The notes: a model not told the origin generated them from the letters alone. Positions 47,726 through 57,901 are shown, counted from the first letter of the stretch. The stretch: DNA of 64,000 nt from Ancylomarina sp. 16SWW S1-10-2 (GCF_009669305.1 NZ_SADB01000007.1:171496-235495); one strand, 5' to 3'. A program made the numbers and translations.

Positions 47726-49021
47726 ATGTACCAATACAAAAGAAGCTCTGAACTCTTCGATCAAGCTCAGAAATACATTCCTGGAGGCGTAAACTCGCCA
47801 GTAAGAGCTTACAAATCGGTGGGTGGAACGCCTGTTTTTATTAAAAAAGCAAAAGGTAGTATTCTTACTGATGAGGATGACAACGAATATATCGATTATA
47901 TCTCATCGTGGGGACCTATGATTCTTGGTCACGCTCTCCCTGTTGTGATTAATGCCATTAAAGATAAGGTTGAGAATTCTACATCTTTTGGTGCACCAAC
48001 AAAACTGGAAACTCAAATAGCTAAGCTTATTGTCGATATGGTTCCAAATATCGAAATGGTTAGAATGGTCAATTCAGGAACAGAGGCTTGTATGTCGGCC
48101 ATTCGTGTTGCACGTGGCTATACTGGACGTAACAAATTCATAAAATTCGAAGGTTGTTACCATGGTCACTCCGATTCTTTTTTAATTAAAGCTGGTAGTG
48201 GTGCAAGTACTTTTGGTGAGCCAAACTCGCCAGGTGTTACACCAGGTACAGCCAACGATACCTTAACAGCGAAGTACAACGATATTGAAAACGTAAAACA
48301 AGTTATTGCTAATAATAAAGGCGAAATTGCTGCGATTATTGTAGAAGCAGTAGCTGGTAATATGGGTTGTGTACTACCTAAAAAAGGATTTCTAGAAGAC
48401 TTACGTCAGATTTGTGATAAAGAAAACATTCTACTTATTTTTGACGAAGTGATGTCTGGCTTTCGTTTGGCAAAAGGTGGTGCTCAAGAATATTTTGGCG
48501 TAAAAGCTGATATAGCCATTTTCGGTAAAGTTATTGGTGGCGGTATGCCAGTTGGTGCTTATGCTGGTTCTAAAGAGATTATGAGCGTGGTTTCTCCTAT
48601 GGGACCTGTTTATCAAGCGGGAACACTATCGGGAAATCCTATTGCCATGATTGCTGGTTATACCCTATTAAAAGAGCTAAATAACAAACCTGAGACTTAT
48701 ACGGAGTTAGCTGCTAAATGTGAATACCTTCATAAAGGTTTAGATAAGGAATTTGCTAAATCAGGATTCGATTATAGAATTAACCGTTGTGGATCTATGA
48801 TTTCTATTTTCTTTACCGATGTTGATGTTGTTGATTTTGAAACATCGTCAACAGCTAACAACGAGTTATTCCCTAAGTTCTTTCACGAAATGCTAAAACG
48901 TGGTATCTATTTGCCACCATCAACATTCGAAAGCTACTTTTTATCGAATACACTAACTTATGAGATGCTTGACAAAACGATTCAGGCAGCTAAAGAATCT
49001 TTAGAAGCAATGAAAGCTTAA
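47726..49021 (+). CDS. hemL: glutamate-1-semialdehyde 2,1-aminomutase
   Basis: The 431-residue PLP enzyme makes 5-aminolevulinate in the C5 heme pathway. It has [80 protein letters not shown] and the PLP Lys in [17 protein letters not shown]. It is full length. It lies directly after hemD in one operon, ended by a terminator at 49042. Confidence 0.97.
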   Translation: MYQYKRSSELFDQAQKYIPGGVNSPVRAYKSVGGTPVFIKKAKGSILTDEDDNEYIDYISSWGPMILGHALPVVINAIKDKVENSTSFGAPTKLETQIAKLIVDMVPNIEMVRMVNSGTEACMSAIRVARGYTGRNKFIKFEGCYHGHSDSFLIKAGSGASTFGEPNSPGVTPGTANDTLTAKYNDIENVKQVIANNKGEIAAIIVEAVAGNMGCVLPKKGFLEDLRQICDKENILLIFDEVMSGFRLAKGGAQEYFGVKADIAIFGKVIGGGMPVGAYAGSKEIMSVVSPMGPVYQAGTLSGNPIAMIAGYTLLKELNNKPETYTELAAKCEYLHKGLDKEFAKSGFDYRINRCGSMISIFFTDVDVVDFETSSTANNELFPKFFHEMLKRGIYLPPSTFESYFLSNTLTYEMLDKTIQAAKESLEAMKA

Positions 49022-49041
49022 GAAACTAAAACCCTTAAATA

Positions 49042-49079
49042 TAATCCCAATTTCAGATAATGAGATTGGGATTTTTTTT
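49042..49079 (+). terminator. rho-independent terminator after hemL
   Basis: AATCCCAAT at 49043-49051 pairs with ATTGGGATT at 49064-49072, followed by T8. Confidence 0.92.
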
Positions 49080-49317
49080 CGATTTATATTTGAACAGTTT
49101 TAGACGCTGATTAAATATGATTTTGAAAGTCTATTAAAAGCGTCATTCAATTGCAAACAGGCAGATTAAAAAGTTCTTATAGAAAATTATGACTCCTATT
49201 CCGTTGAAAAAAGGTTCTCGCAACTCGTTTTATTTATTTCGTTAGCGAAATACAATCTTTGAGGGTCTCACTCTTTTAGGTTTCGAAAGTTGGAATCAAA
49301 TATAATTTGAAATTCAT

Positions 49318-49485
49318 AGTCATACCCTGACATTTACAGCTTGCTTATAGTCAGAGCATGACGGAATAGGAATTTGAGGTTCTCACTTTTTTGTTGAGGC
49401 TCTCAATACATGCTTTTAGTCATAGCATGACATCAAACAAAAATTAATCTGCGGAAATCTTTACAATCTGCGGGATATTAAATTG
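49318..49485. repeat. 203-bp-period direct repeat, copy 1
   Basis: The 168-bp unit carries three small palindromes, GTCA-TACCC-TGAC, GTCA-GAGCA-TGAC and GTCAT-AGC-ATGAC, then TTAATCTGCGGAAATCTTTA and CAATCTGCGGGAT. Copy 2 starts 203 bp later. The 778-bp gap between hemL and the next gene (49022-49799) has no other gene. Confidence 0.85.
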
Positions 49486-49520
49486 TCTCTTTTTTTTTAA
49501 GAACCACAATACATACTTTT

Positions 49521-49688
49521 AGTCATACCCTGACATTTACAGCTTGCTTATAGTCAGAGCATGACGGAATAGGAATTTGAGAGTCTCACTTTTTTTGTTG
49601 AGGCTCTCAATACATACTTTTAGTCATAGCATGACAGCAAACAAAAATTAATCTGCGGAAATCTTTACAATCTGCGGGATACTAAATT
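49521..49688. repeat. 203-bp-period direct repeat, copy 2
   Basis: It is nearly identical to copy 1, with a handful of substitutions (for example GAGAGTCTC for GAGGTTCTC, ACAGCAAAC for ACATCAAAC). The same three GTCA-N5-TGAC palindromes are kept. Confidence 0.85.
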
Positions 49689-49799
49689 TCAAAACCTAAA
49701 CATTAATTAGAATATTTACCATATTAAATTAACTCTTCTACAATTTTTGTAAATTCACCAATCTAACAAATCAATCACCTACACACAAAAAATATCGAC

Positions 49800-50741
49800 A
49801 TGCATATTAAACTGAAAGACCTACAAGAAACTCACAAAAGAATTAAACCATTTATTCATAGAACACCAGTTTTAAGTTCCAGTTTGATCAACGAAATAGT
49901 TGGTGCAGAGATCTATTTTAAGTGTGAAAATTTTCAGAAAATGGGTGCCTTCAAAATGCGTGGCGCACTAAATGCAGTCCTCCAATTAAGCGAAGAGCAA
50001 AAGAAGTGTGGCGTAGCAACACATTCGTCGGGTAATTTCGCTCAAGCCCTTGCTTTATCAGCAAAAATGCAACATATCAAGGCTTATATCGTCATGCCTG
50101 AAAATGCACCTGAGGTTAAGAAAAAAGCGGTAAAAGGTTACGGTGGTAAAATTATAGAATGTAAATCAAACCTTGAAGCTAGAGAAACAACTTTAAATAA
50201 AGTAGTCGCTGAAACAGGCGCCAAATTCCTTCACCCCTACAACGATTATCAGGTTATTGCAGGACAAGGAACAGCTGCAATGGAACTAATCGAAGAACAT
50301 GCAGACTTGGATTATATTGTTGCTCCCGTTGGTGGTGGCGGTTTGATTTCGGGAACAGCTCTTGCTACTCATTATTTATCGCCAAAAACAAAAGTTATAG
50401 CTGGTGAACCTATGGGCGCCGACGATGCTTGGCAATCTATGGAAAAAAGCGAACTAATTCCACAAACCAATCCTCAGACAATCGCAGACGGGCTCCTAAC
50501 ATCTCTAGGAGACAAAACCTACCCTATTATTCGAGATTTAGTTGAGAAAATTGTTCGCGTTGAGGAAGGTGAAATCGTTGCAGCCATGCGACTCATTTGG
50601 GAACGCATGAAAATAGTCGTGGAACCATCGAGTGCTGTAGCTCTCGCAGCCATCCTTAAAGAGAAAGAAAAATACAAAGGTAAAAAGATCGGGATTATCC
50701 TCTCGGGAGGTAATGTAGATTTGGGGAACTTGCCTTTTTAG
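49800..50741 (+). CDS. threonine/serine dehydratase-like PLP enzyme
   Basis: The 313-residue fold-type II PLP enzyme has the catalytic Lys in MGAFKMRGALNAVL, HSSGNFAQALALSAK, the phosphate loop VAPVGGGGLISGTALATHYL and the end GIILSGGNVDLGNL. The short length without a regulatory ACT domain fits catabolic threonine dehydratase or serine racemase-type proteins. Both activities are common in this group and cannot be separated by eye. Its genome neighbours are unrelated, so the physiological role is open. Confidence 0.9.
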   Translation: MHIKLKDLQETHKRIKPFIHRTPVLSSSLINEIVGAEIYFKCENFQKMGAFKMRGALNAVLQLSEEQKKCGVATHSSGNFAQALALSAKMQHIKAYIVMPENAPEVKKKAVKGYGGKIIECKSNLEARETTLNKVVAETGAKFLHPYNDYQVIAGQGTAAMELIEEHADLDYIVAPVGGGGLISGTALATHYLSPKTKVIAGEPMGADDAWQSMEKSELIPQTNPQTIADGLLTSLGDKTYPIIRDLVEKIVRVEEGEIVAAMRLIWERMKIVVEPSSAVALAAILKEKEKYKGKKIGIILSGGNVDLGNLPF

Positions 50742-50785
50742 TATTTTACGACAACTCAAAACCTTCTTCCAATTAAAAAATCAGA

Positions 50786-51691
50786 ATGTACGATACGATT
50801 ACAAAAATCTTCAATAACCGTGAAATTTCAATTCTATTTTGGGTAATCATAGGAATCACCTGGCTTATAATAAACAAAGGAACTAGAGAATCTATTTTCG
50901 ATTTGGTTAAACATTTCGTTGTAAGACAAATCCTTACAATGGTTAATCTGATGATCATCTATATTGAATTAATAGTAATTCTATTTATCATACTGAACCT
51001 TTGGGATTATACATTTTTAAAGGAAACTATTTTCTGGACTTTTGGTGTTGCATTTATACTTCTTGTGTCGATGAGTAAGTCTACAAATACTCAACGTTCC
51101 TTTAAACACATATTTTACAATAATTTGAAATTAATTGTAATATTGCAGTTTGTTTCTAATTTATATGTTTTCAATTTAGTTACAGAATTAATTACAATAC
51201 CAATATTATTTTTTATTGGTATCGTAAGTGGGTTTTCTGAATCAAGAACTGAATATCAAAAGGTTAAAAAATTATTCGACATAGCATTAATGATCTATGG
51301 AACTACTGTTATGGTATTTTCAATCTACAATGTCATTATTGATTTTGATAATTTTGCAAAAATACGGAATTTAAAATCGTTTCTACTTAGCCCTCTATTT
51401 ACACTCCTATATATACCTTTTGTCTACCTATTTCTCCTATATCTAAAATATGAAAGTTTTTATACAAGAATAACACATAATTTAAGAGATCAAAAATATC
51501 TTTGTCGACATATAAAATGGAAAATATTTCTTCTATGCGGTTTTAATCTGTTTTTAATACAACTGGTCTCAAAAGAATTGAAAGTACTTTTAATAAGAGA
51601 CAAAACAGATTTCAAGCATATTTTACATTCTATAATCAAAGAAGGAAAACATCCTATCAGACAGGACTTAATATCCAAAACTAATAATTAA
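50786..51691 (+). CDS. integral membrane protein of unknown function
   Basis: The 301-residue protein has about seven hydrophobic segments (for example ISILFWVIIGITWLIINKG, MIIYIELIVILFIILNLWDY, FILLVSMSKS, ITIPILFFIGIVSGFSES, LFTLLYIPFVYLFLLYL) and a basic C-terminal tail of ~60 residues. I do not recognise the family. Unusually high Ile, Leu and Phe and AT-rich codon use set it off from neighbours, so it may be acquired. It lies 45 bp after the dehydratase gene and 36 bp before the next gene. Confidence 0.7.
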   Translation: MYDTITKIFNNREISILFWVIIGITWLIINKGTRESIFDLVKHFVVRQILTMVNLMIIYIELIVILFIILNLWDYTFLKETIFWTFGVAFILLVSMSKSTNTQRSFKHIFYNNLKLIVILQFVSNLYVFNLVTELITIPILFFIGIVSGFSESRTEYQKVKKLFDIALMIYGTTVMVFSIYNVIIDFDNFAKIRNLKSFLLSPLFTLLYIPFVYLFLLYLKYESFYTRITHNLRDQKYLCRHIKWKIFLLCGFNLFLIQLVSKELKVLLIRDKTDFKHILHSIIKEGKHPIRQDLISKTNN

Positions 51692-51726
51692 GGTTTAGAA
51701 AATTTTTTATTAATAATAAACTAAAC

Positions 51727-52236
51727 ATGGACTTCGAAGCAATCCTATCAACATTCCCGGGTAAAGAAGCCGCTGTTCTTATAGCTAAAGAAATAGCTAG
51801 AGAGCCGAAGCATATGCCCAAGTTATGGGAATTTGCTACAGGCGAGCACGAAAGAGCTTGGCGAGCAACATGGTTGATGGATAAGGTTTATGATGAAGAA
51901 CCAGAGCTTATTAGACCATATATATCAAAAATGATAGAGCTTATTCCTAGCTTAAAATGTGAAAGTAAGCAGCGTCAACTATTGAAGCTTATCAGCTGTG
52001 ATTCCCTACCAAAGAATGTATCTGGCAAGTTCATTAATTGTTGTTTCGACTATTTAATATCGAGTTCAACAGCTGTTGCAGTAAAAGTTCACGCCATGCA
52101 AATTCTATTCAACTTTGCTAAACAAGAACCTGATCTCAAAAATGAATTGGCTTTGGTTATTGAAGAATGTATGATAGATGGCACAACTGGATTTAATGCT
52201 AGAGCTAGAAAATTGCTTAAGAAACTACAAGCTTAA
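51727..52236 (+). CDS. HEAT-repeat-like cytosolic protein
   Basis: The 169-residue all-helical protein looks like three or four HEAT-type helical pairs (AAVLIAKEIAREPKHMPKLW, ERAWRATWLMDKVYDEEPEL, VAVKVHAMQILFNFAKQEPD, FNARARKLLKKLQA). Homologues in Bacteroidota are sometimes labelled adenylosuccinate lyase, but no lyase signature is present. It overlaps the end of the convergent gene by 4 bp. Confidence 0.75.
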   Translation: MDFEAILSTFPGKEAAVLIAKEIAREPKHMPKLWEFATGEHERAWRATWLMDKVYDEEPELIRPYISKMIELIPSLKCESKQRQLLKLISCDSLPKNVSGKFINCCFDYLISSSTAVAVKVHAMQILFNFAKQEPDLKNELALVIEECMIDGTTGFNARARKLLKKLQA

Positions 52237-53585
52237 TGAAGATAGTTTTTCACGCCATTTTTAAGTTGATAAAAAGTTAGAGGCTTATCAACTAGTACTA
52301 AATCGGATGAAATAAGAAACATACTTGGTGTTGCCGTAATATTATACGCTTTAGCAAACTCGCCTTTCAACCCTGCATTATCACAAGCATTTACCCATGT
52401 ATATACACGCTCGTTAACGAAGTTTTCCCATGATCCCACACTATTATCAATGGAGACTGCAACAACCTCAAAGCCCTTTTCATTATAGGTCTTATAAAGC
52501 TTCTCTATTTTATCCAAAAGCTCAATAGAAACTTCACAATGTGCCGACCACGCAATCAACAAAGTCAAATCACTATTTACTCTAGATAACGATTCTAGAT
52601 TGATATTCGTACAATTTTTTAAAACAAAATCAGGGACTTTCGATCCAGGTGTAAAAATTTTATCGTTTTCAATTCGAGATCTCATACTCTTACTTCCCAT
52701 TACATATTCACAGGAGTTGGCCAACTTATAGGTATTAAGAACAGATGCATATAAATTTGGAAACTTAGCTTTAGGATAATTAGTCATGAGATAATTAGTT
52801 AAGCATTCTTGAGCATATTTATTGACCTCCGAATGCCAAAAAATTTGCTGCACCATCATCTCAATCTCTTTCGAAACATTACGCTTAAGCAATGATTGAA
52901 TCTCGTTAGTCTTAAAAAAACGATCTAGTTTACAATAAAAACAGGGTGTTCCTAATATTAAACTATCAGAAAAATCGAAATGCTGAAAATACTGCTCCAC
53001 AAAAAAGCGCCCCATATCTTTTTGGTTTAAATCAGGCACTTTATCGGCATAAGTTAAAGCTAGTTGCAAAGACCAATCATCATCTTTTTTCGACCACAAG
53101 TCCTTTGCTAATTCCTTATATTCCTTCTGAATATCTTTATATTTTTTTAGAATTTCCTTTTTATCAGTTCCATTTACATTTTCGTAACTTTTACTAATTC
53201 GCTTAGCTTCTGTTTTATAATATTCAAATTCGGATATATAATATTGAAATTGACTGTTCTTATCTCCACGCTCAAAAATGAGCTCCCTTTCGGCAAATTT
53301 CCCTTTTATATCAAAAGACATATCCGATTTATCCATTCTAAAATCGATAAGGCAACCATCATCATTAGACAACCTATAAATACCTGGTGCACCTTCCCAA
53401 CTAAATATTAAAATTCCCGAAGCTTTTACACGTGAACTATCGATCGTAACAATTCCCATATCGTTTCCCTTTTGCAAATAGAATTGCTCAGAGATATAAT
53501 CTGTGGCTTTTAATGATAAGTTCATTTGCTTTTGCGAAACAGCAGAAAAGCTAATAAAAAGGAAAATTAATAGTAATATTCTCAT
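52233..53585 (-). CDS. TlpA/thioredoxin-fold exported protein with CxxS site
   Basis: The 450-residue protein has a signal peptide (MRILLLIFLFISFSAVSQ). A ~300-residue N-terminal region of the kind seen before Bacteroidota thiol-disulfide proteins follows. The thioredoxin-like domain (~320-450) shows KVPDFVLKNC, LIAWSAHCEVSIELLDKIEK and NITATPSMFLISSDLVLVDK with the cis-Pro. The usual CxxC is CEVS (Cys350, Ser353), so it may act as an isomerase or a non-redox binder. Location is periplasmic. Confidence 0.85.
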   Translation of the reverse strand: MRILLLIFLFISFSAVSQKQMNLSLKATDYISEQFYLQKGNDMGIVTIDSSRVKASGILIFSWEGAPGIYRLSNDDGCLIDFRMDKSDMSFDIKGKFAERELIFERGDKNSQFQYYISEFEYYKTEAKRISKSYENVNGTDKKEILKKYKDIQKEYKELAKDLWSKKDDDWSLQLALTYADKVPDLNQKDMGRFFVEQYFQHFDFSDSLILGTPCFYCKLDRFFKTNEIQSLLKRNVSKEIEMMVQQIFWHSEVNKYAQECLTNYLMTNYPKAKFPNLYASVLNTYKLANSCEYVMGSKSMRSRIENDKIFTPGSKVPDFVLKNCTNINLESLSRVNSDLTLLIAWSAHCEVSIELLDKIEKLYKTYNEKGFEVVAVSIDNSVGSWENFVNERVYTWVNACDNAGLKGEFAKAYNITATPSMFLISSDLVLVDKPLTFYQLKNGVKNYLH

Positions 53586-53632
53586 AAAATAAATGAAGTA
53601 TGTTTCTAGAATAATCAGTATTTATAAAAGGG

Positions 53633-54412
53633 CTAATTATCATCAAATTGTTTCGCTTCTTCCCAAATGACATCCATCTCTTCTAAGCTCATATCCTTTA
53701 ATTTTTTGCCAATTCCCATTGTATGACTTTCAAGATAATTAAATCGTTTGGTAAATTTTTGATTGGTTCTTTCAAGCGCATTTTCAGGATTCACACCATA
53801 TAAACGAGCTGTATTAATCATAGAAAAGAATAAATCACCAAATTCTTGCTCTATATTATTTTGATTACCCGACTTCATTTCAACTTCCAGTTCTGAAATT
53901 TCTTCTTTAACCTTATCCCAAACCTGCTCTTTTTCTTCCCAATCGAAACCAACACCTCTCACCTTATCTTGAATGCGAGTAGCCTTTATCATTGCTGGTA
54001 AAGATTTAGGCACACCTTGTAAAACGGTGCGATTACCACCTTTTTCCTTAAGTTTTAATTGTTCCCAATTTTCTTCTACTTCGCGAGCGTTGGCAACTTT
54101 CACATCAGAAAAAATATGAGGATGACGATAAACTAGTTTCTCGCTAACGCCTTTACATACATCTGCAATATTAAAGTCATTTGTTTCAGAACCAATTATT
54201 GAATAAAAAACAATATGCATCAACAAATCACCCAATTCCTTCTTAATCTCTACTTTATCATTCTTTAAAATAGCATCAGTCAATTCATAAGTTTCTTCAA
54301 TTGTTAAAGTTCTTAAACTATCGAAGGTTTGTTTTTTATCCCAAGGGCATTTCAAACGCAACTCATCCATTATATTTAGTAACTCTTCAAAAGCCTTCAA
54401 ATTCTCATTCAT
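53633..54412 (-). CDS. mazG: nucleoside triphosphate pyrophosphohydrolase MazG
   Basis: This enzyme hydrolyses NTPs to NMPs and pyrophosphate. It has two MazG folds: MDELRLKCPWDKKQTFDSLR, EETYELTDAILKNDKVEIKK and ELGDLLMHIVFYSIIG in the first; KVKEEISELEVEM and EQEFGDLFFSMINTARLYG in the second. The ATG at 54412 (MNENLKAFEELLNIMDEL) is preferred over a GTG at 54442, giving 259 residues. It is the third gene of a likely operon with the ABM-domain and SAM-hydrolase genes. Confidence 0.94.
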   Translation of the reverse strand: MNENLKAFEELLNIMDELRLKCPWDKKQTFDSLRTLTIEETYELTDAILKNDKVEIKKELGDLLMHIVFYSIIGSETNDFNIADVCKGVSEKLVYRHPHIFSDVKVANAREVEENWEQLKLKEKGGNRTVLQGVPKSLPAMIKATRIQDKVRGVGFDWEEKEQVWDKVKEEISELEVEMKSGNQNNIEQEFGDLFFSMINTARLYGVNPENALERTNQKFTKRFNYLESHTMGIGKKLKDMSLEEMDVIWEEAKQFDDN

Positions 54413-54445
54413 TTCTTCAATTTTAATAACAGTTCTTTTCACTCT

Positions 54446-54727
54446 TTATCGCTGTAGACTCCAAGCCTCAGCTTTTGCAGCAAACCACTGCTTTACCTGT
54501 TTCCAATTTCCTTTAAAAAAAGCAGAATCTCTATATCTATTCAATGCTTCTTCTGATTCCCAATGACTATACGAGAAAAAAAGGTTTTTATTATTAATAT
54601 CCTGTAGTATTTCTAAAAAGGAACAACCATCAAAAGCAATAATATCTTTCTTCTCTCCTTCTGTAAACTTTTTAAAATCGGCTATATGCTGACTTTGCAA
54701 TTTCAACTTTACAAATCTAACAATCAT
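54446..54727 (-). CDS. ABM-domain small protein (putative quinol monooxygenase type)
   Basis: The 93-residue protein is a ferredoxin-like dimeric barrel: MIVRFVKLKLQSQHIADFKK, GCSFLEILQDINNKNLFFSY, SHWESEEALNRYRDSAFFKG and VKQWFAAKAEAWS. These are the standard antibiotic biosynthesis monooxygenase strands and the WES motif. Its start overlaps the end of the upstream gene by 11 bp. The real substrate is unknown. Confidence 0.85.
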   Translation of the reverse strand: MIVRFVKLKLQSQHIADFKKFTEGEKKDIIAFDGCSFLEILQDINNKNLFFSYSHWESEEALNRYRDSAFFKGNWKQVKQWFAAKAEAWSLQR

Positions 54728-55505
54728 GAAATTTAACTCTTATATCTGAATTTGTATCTATTTCTAACAATTTACACAACTCTCCTTTATTCATAGCTAT
54801 CTCAAGCAAATTAGCAGAATTAAATAGAGCAAGAATATCACCCTCACCTACATCATTATAATGATGACTAATTTTTGTAATTAGATGCTGATTACTCTGT
54901 ACTAATATTTCGAAATCCCTACCTTCTAAACTTGAATAAAAACGATCTTTTGAAATATTTATGATTGCATTACTAAATGAATCAATAAAAATCACTTTAC
55001 CCGTCATTGTATCTTCCTGAATAAGAGCCCGTATAGGTAGCATATTATATAAAGTATCAACTTTATTACCCAATTCTGGCATCTTACCCTTATTATATAA
55101 ATACGCAGCAGCCGGTGCAAACACAGCTAATTCTGGAAAATTCAACAAGTTAGGCTCTTCATCATTTGCCGGTAACTGTATAATCGCTTCAGGTTGATCT
55201 CGAAATATGAGATTAAACATACCATTATCTGTGCCAATAAAATAATGTCCTTTATTGTAAACGACAACATGCGGATGTTTCGCACTAGCCTCGGAAGCAA
55301 CAGTTATTATATGAATACTCCCTTTGGGATAATAATGATAAGCGTTTTTAACGATAAAAGCAGCCTGAGATATATTATAAGATTCAATATTAGAACTCAA
55401 ATCTACTATTTGAACATCTTTACAAAGAGAAAGCAAACGTCCTTTTAATGCTGCTAAATAATAATCGCGATCATTCCAATCGCTACATATTGTAATAACT
55501 CCCAT
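54717..55505 (-). CDS. SAM hydroxide adenosyltransferase (DUF62)
   Basis: The 262-residue protein belongs to the chlorinase/fluorinase-like family; most bacterial members hydrolyse S-adenosylmethionine to adenosine and methionine. It has CSDWNDRDYYLAALKGRLLS, VDLSSNIESYNISQAAFIVK, YPKGSIHIITVASEAS, YFIGTDNGMFNLIFRDQPE and VIFIDSFSNAIINISKDRF. No halogenase-specific feature is evident. It is the first gene of a three-gene run with the ABM protein and mazG, a common Bacteroidota order. Confidence 0.9.
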   Translation of the reverse strand: MGVITICSDWNDRDYYLAALKGRLLSLCKDVQIVDLSSNIESYNISQAAFIVKNAYHYYPKGSIHIITVASEASAKHPHVVVYNKGHYFIGTDNGMFNLIFRDQPEAIIQLPANDEEPNLLNFPELAVFAPAAAYLYNKGKMPELGNKVDTLYNMLPIRALIQEDTMTGKVIFIDSFSNAIINISKDRFYSSLEGRDFEILVQSNQHLITKISHHYNDVGEGDILALFNSANLLEIAMNKGELCKLLEIDTNSDIRVKFHDC

Positions 55506-55667
55506 AAAGTAATTTTTTATAAATTGATTTTTATTTCATGATCAAAAATAACTGCTTATCATTTTCATATTAAAAAAAAGCATACAAATCGACGCTAACT
55601 AAGCTGATTCAATCAAAAAAAATAACTAATTTGTGATTTCAAAAGTAATAAATATTGAACAACATTT

Positions 55668-56642
55668 ATGATAGAAAGATATATATCTATAGGTTCAATC
55701 GACCCTCTCGATTTTTATGGAATAAACAATAACAAACTCGAGATTCTTAAGGACCTTTTTCCAAAACTACAGATAGTGGGTAGAGGCAGTGAATTAATTG
55801 TAAAGGGTGAACAAAAATCCTTAGATCTGTTTGAAAATAAGATTAATCTTATTCTTCAACATTACAATCAGTATAATGTGCTTACAGCTGCAAACCTGAA
55901 AAGAATTGTACTTGAAAACACCAAAGAAATTGAAGATCCTGAAGATCCAAAAAATATAATCGTTTTTGGAAACAATGGAAAAATAATTCGTTCAAGAACC
56001 CCCAATCAACGTAAACTCGTTCAAAAATCAGCAAATAACGATATGATTTTTGCCATTGGACCTGCGGGTTCGGGAAAAACATACACCGCCGTAGCACTTG
56101 CAGTAAAAGCCTTACGAAACAATGAGGTTAAACGTATTATACTAAGTCGCCCTGCTGTTGAAGCTGGCGAAAATCTAGGGTTTTTACCTGGTGATTTAAA
56201 AGAAAAGATTGATCCCTACTTGCAACCACTTTACGATGCACTGCTCGATATGATTCCGCCTAATAAATTAGCGGCATACCTTGAAGCAGACGTTATTCAA
56301 ATAGCTCCACTTGCCTACATGCGTGGACGAACGCTCAACGATGCCTTTGTAATATTAGACGAAGCACAAAATACAACAAGCAAGCAACTAAAAATGTTTC
56401 TAACACGTATGGGAACTAGTGGTAAATTTATGATTACGGGTGATATTACTCAAATCGATTTACCAAGAAGACAACAATCGGGTTTGGTACAAGCCTTTCG
56501 AATTTTAAAAGATATTAAAGATATTGCAATGGTAGAATTTGATACTTCGGATATTGTTCGACATCAACTTGTTAAGAAAATTGTGAGCGCATATGAAATT
56601 GATGAAGAAAAGGAAGCTGAAAAATGGAAAAAAAAAGAATAA
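55668..56642 (+). CDS. PhoH-family ATPase
   Basis: The 324-residue protein has a short N-terminal KH-like/PhoH-N segment (GSIDPLDFYGINNNKLEILK) and the ATPase core: Walker A AIGPAGSGKTYTAVALAVKA, SRPAVEAGENLGFLPGDLKE, Walker B AFVILDEAQNTTSKQLKMFL and KFMITGDITQIDLPRRQQSG. It is likely linked to RNA metabolism, as in other PhoH/YbeZ proteins. It is monocistronic, divergent from the SAM hydrolase gene, and 85 bp upstream of purC. Confidence 0.95.
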   Translation: MIERYISIGSIDPLDFYGINNNKLEILKDLFPKLQIVGRGSELIVKGEQKSLDLFENKINLILQHYNQYNVLTAANLKRIVLENTKEIEDPEDPKNIIVFGNNGKIIRSRTPNQRKLVQKSANNDMIFAIGPAGSGKTYTAVALAVKALRNNEVKRIILSRPAVEAGENLGFLPGDLKEKIDPYLQPLYDALLDMIPPNKLAAYLEADVIQIAPLAYMRGRTLNDAFVILDEAQNTTSKQLKMFLTRMGTSGKFMITGDITQIDLPRRQQSGLVQAFRILKDIKDIAMVEFDTSDIVRHQLVKKIVSAYEIDEEKEAEKWKKKE

Positions 56643-56727
56643 AACTTATAAATTTGCAAATGGAGCATTTATAGATGCCCACTTATTAAAAATTACCATT
56701 TTATAAATTATAAATCTATCTGTACAG

Positions 56728-57675
56728 ATGAACAAAGCAATTGTAAAAACAGATTTTAACTTTCCAAAACAAAAGAACTTATACGTAGGAAAAGTTCGTG
56801 ACGTTTATAATATCAACGACGAATACCTTGCTATGGTCGTTTCTGATAGAATTTCAGCTTTCGATGTCGTTCTTCCTGAAGGTATTCCTTTTAAAGGACA
56901 AGTTCTCAACCAAATTGCCACAAGATTTTTAGATGCAACTGCTGATATTGTTCCTAATTGGAAAATTGCAACACCAGATCCAATGGTTACTATTGGTCAC
57001 CTTGCTGAACCTTTTATGGTAGAAATGGTGATTCGTGGCTATTTAACAGGTCATGCTTGGAGAGAATATAAGGCTGGGAAACGCACACTTTGCGGAATGC
57101 CAATGCCTGATGGAATGGTTGAAAATCAAAAATTTGAGAAACCAATCATCACGCCTACTACAAAAGCAATGGAAGGTCATGATGAAGATATTTCAAAAGA
57201 AGAGATTCTTGCTCAAAATATTGTTAGCAAAGAAGATTACGAAAAACTTGAAGAATACACATTTGCTCTTTTCCAAAGAGGAACTGAGATATCTGCTAAG
57301 AAAAATTTAATCTTAGTTGACACTAAATATGAGTTTGGTAAAAAAGATGGTAAAATCTATTTAATAGACGAAATTCATACACCAGATTCATCTCGTTATT
57401 TCTATGCTGAAGGCTATGAAGAAAAAATTAACCGAAATGAGCCTCAAAAACAACTTTCTAAGGAGTTTGTTCGCGAATGGTTAATGGATAACGGTTTTCA
57501 AGGTAAGGATGGACAACAAATTCCTGAAATGACCACAGATCGTATCAACCAAATTTCTGAACGATATATTGAGCTTTATGAGCAAATTATTGGAGAAAAG
57601 TTTGTTAAAGCTGACACAAATAACATTAATTCTAGAATTGAAAGTGGTATTGCAAATTGCCTTAAAAGCATGTAA
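56728..57675 (+). CDS. purC: phosphoribosylaminoimidazole-succinocarboxamide synthase
   Basis: The 315-residue enzyme joins CAIR and aspartate in purine synthesis. It has [80 protein letters not shown] and [20 protein letters not shown]. The ~315-residue form (longer than the ~240-residue type) is usual in Bacteroidota. It ends with a strong terminator. Confidence 0.97.
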   Translation: MNKAIVKTDFNFPKQKNLYVGKVRDVYNINDEYLAMVVSDRISAFDVVLPEGIPFKGQVLNQIATRFLDATADIVPNWKIATPDPMVTIGHLAEPFMVEMVIRGYLTGHAWREYKAGKRTLCGMPMPDGMVENQKFEKPIITPTTKAMEGHDEDISKEEILAQNIVSKEDYEKLEEYTFALFQRGTEISAKKNLILVDTKYEFGKKDGKIYLIDEIHTPDSSRYFYAEGYEEKINRNEPQKQLSKEFVREWLMDNGFQGKDGQQIPEMTTDRINQISERYIELYEQIIGEKFVKADTNNINSRIESGIANCLKSM

Positions 57676-57697
57676 TTCATTTTAATTGTCATATTTT

Positions 57698-57735
57698 AAA
57701 GGCTATTCCTTAATTACAGGGAATAGCCTTTTTAT
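57698..57735 (+). terminator. rho-independent terminator after purC
   Basis: AAAGGCTATTCC pairs with GGAATAGCCTTT around a TTAATTACAG loop, followed by T-rich sequence. Confidence 0.93.
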
Positions 57736-57901
57736 TTTCTTATTACCTTAAACAATAATAATATTTTATGTAAAAAACCATCAGTTATGTTTCGGTTTTA
57801 AAATAACAAACTTATATTTGTATTGACCATTATTTAACCGTTTAACTAACTAATTTGATATTTTGCATAAGCTATTTATGTATTCGTCAACAAGAAATTC
57901 T

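Noticed and set aside
49318-49688. CRISPR array
   Set aside because: Only two long copies exist, with no regular short repeat-spacer pattern and no cas genes.
51727-52236. Adenylosuccinate lyase
   Set aside because: The name is sometimes given to homologues, but the protein is far too short and lacks lyase motifs.
54717-55505. Halogenating enzyme (fluorinase or chlorinase)
   Set aside because: The family is shared, but bacterial members in this context are SAM hydrolases, and no halogenase-specific insert was seen.
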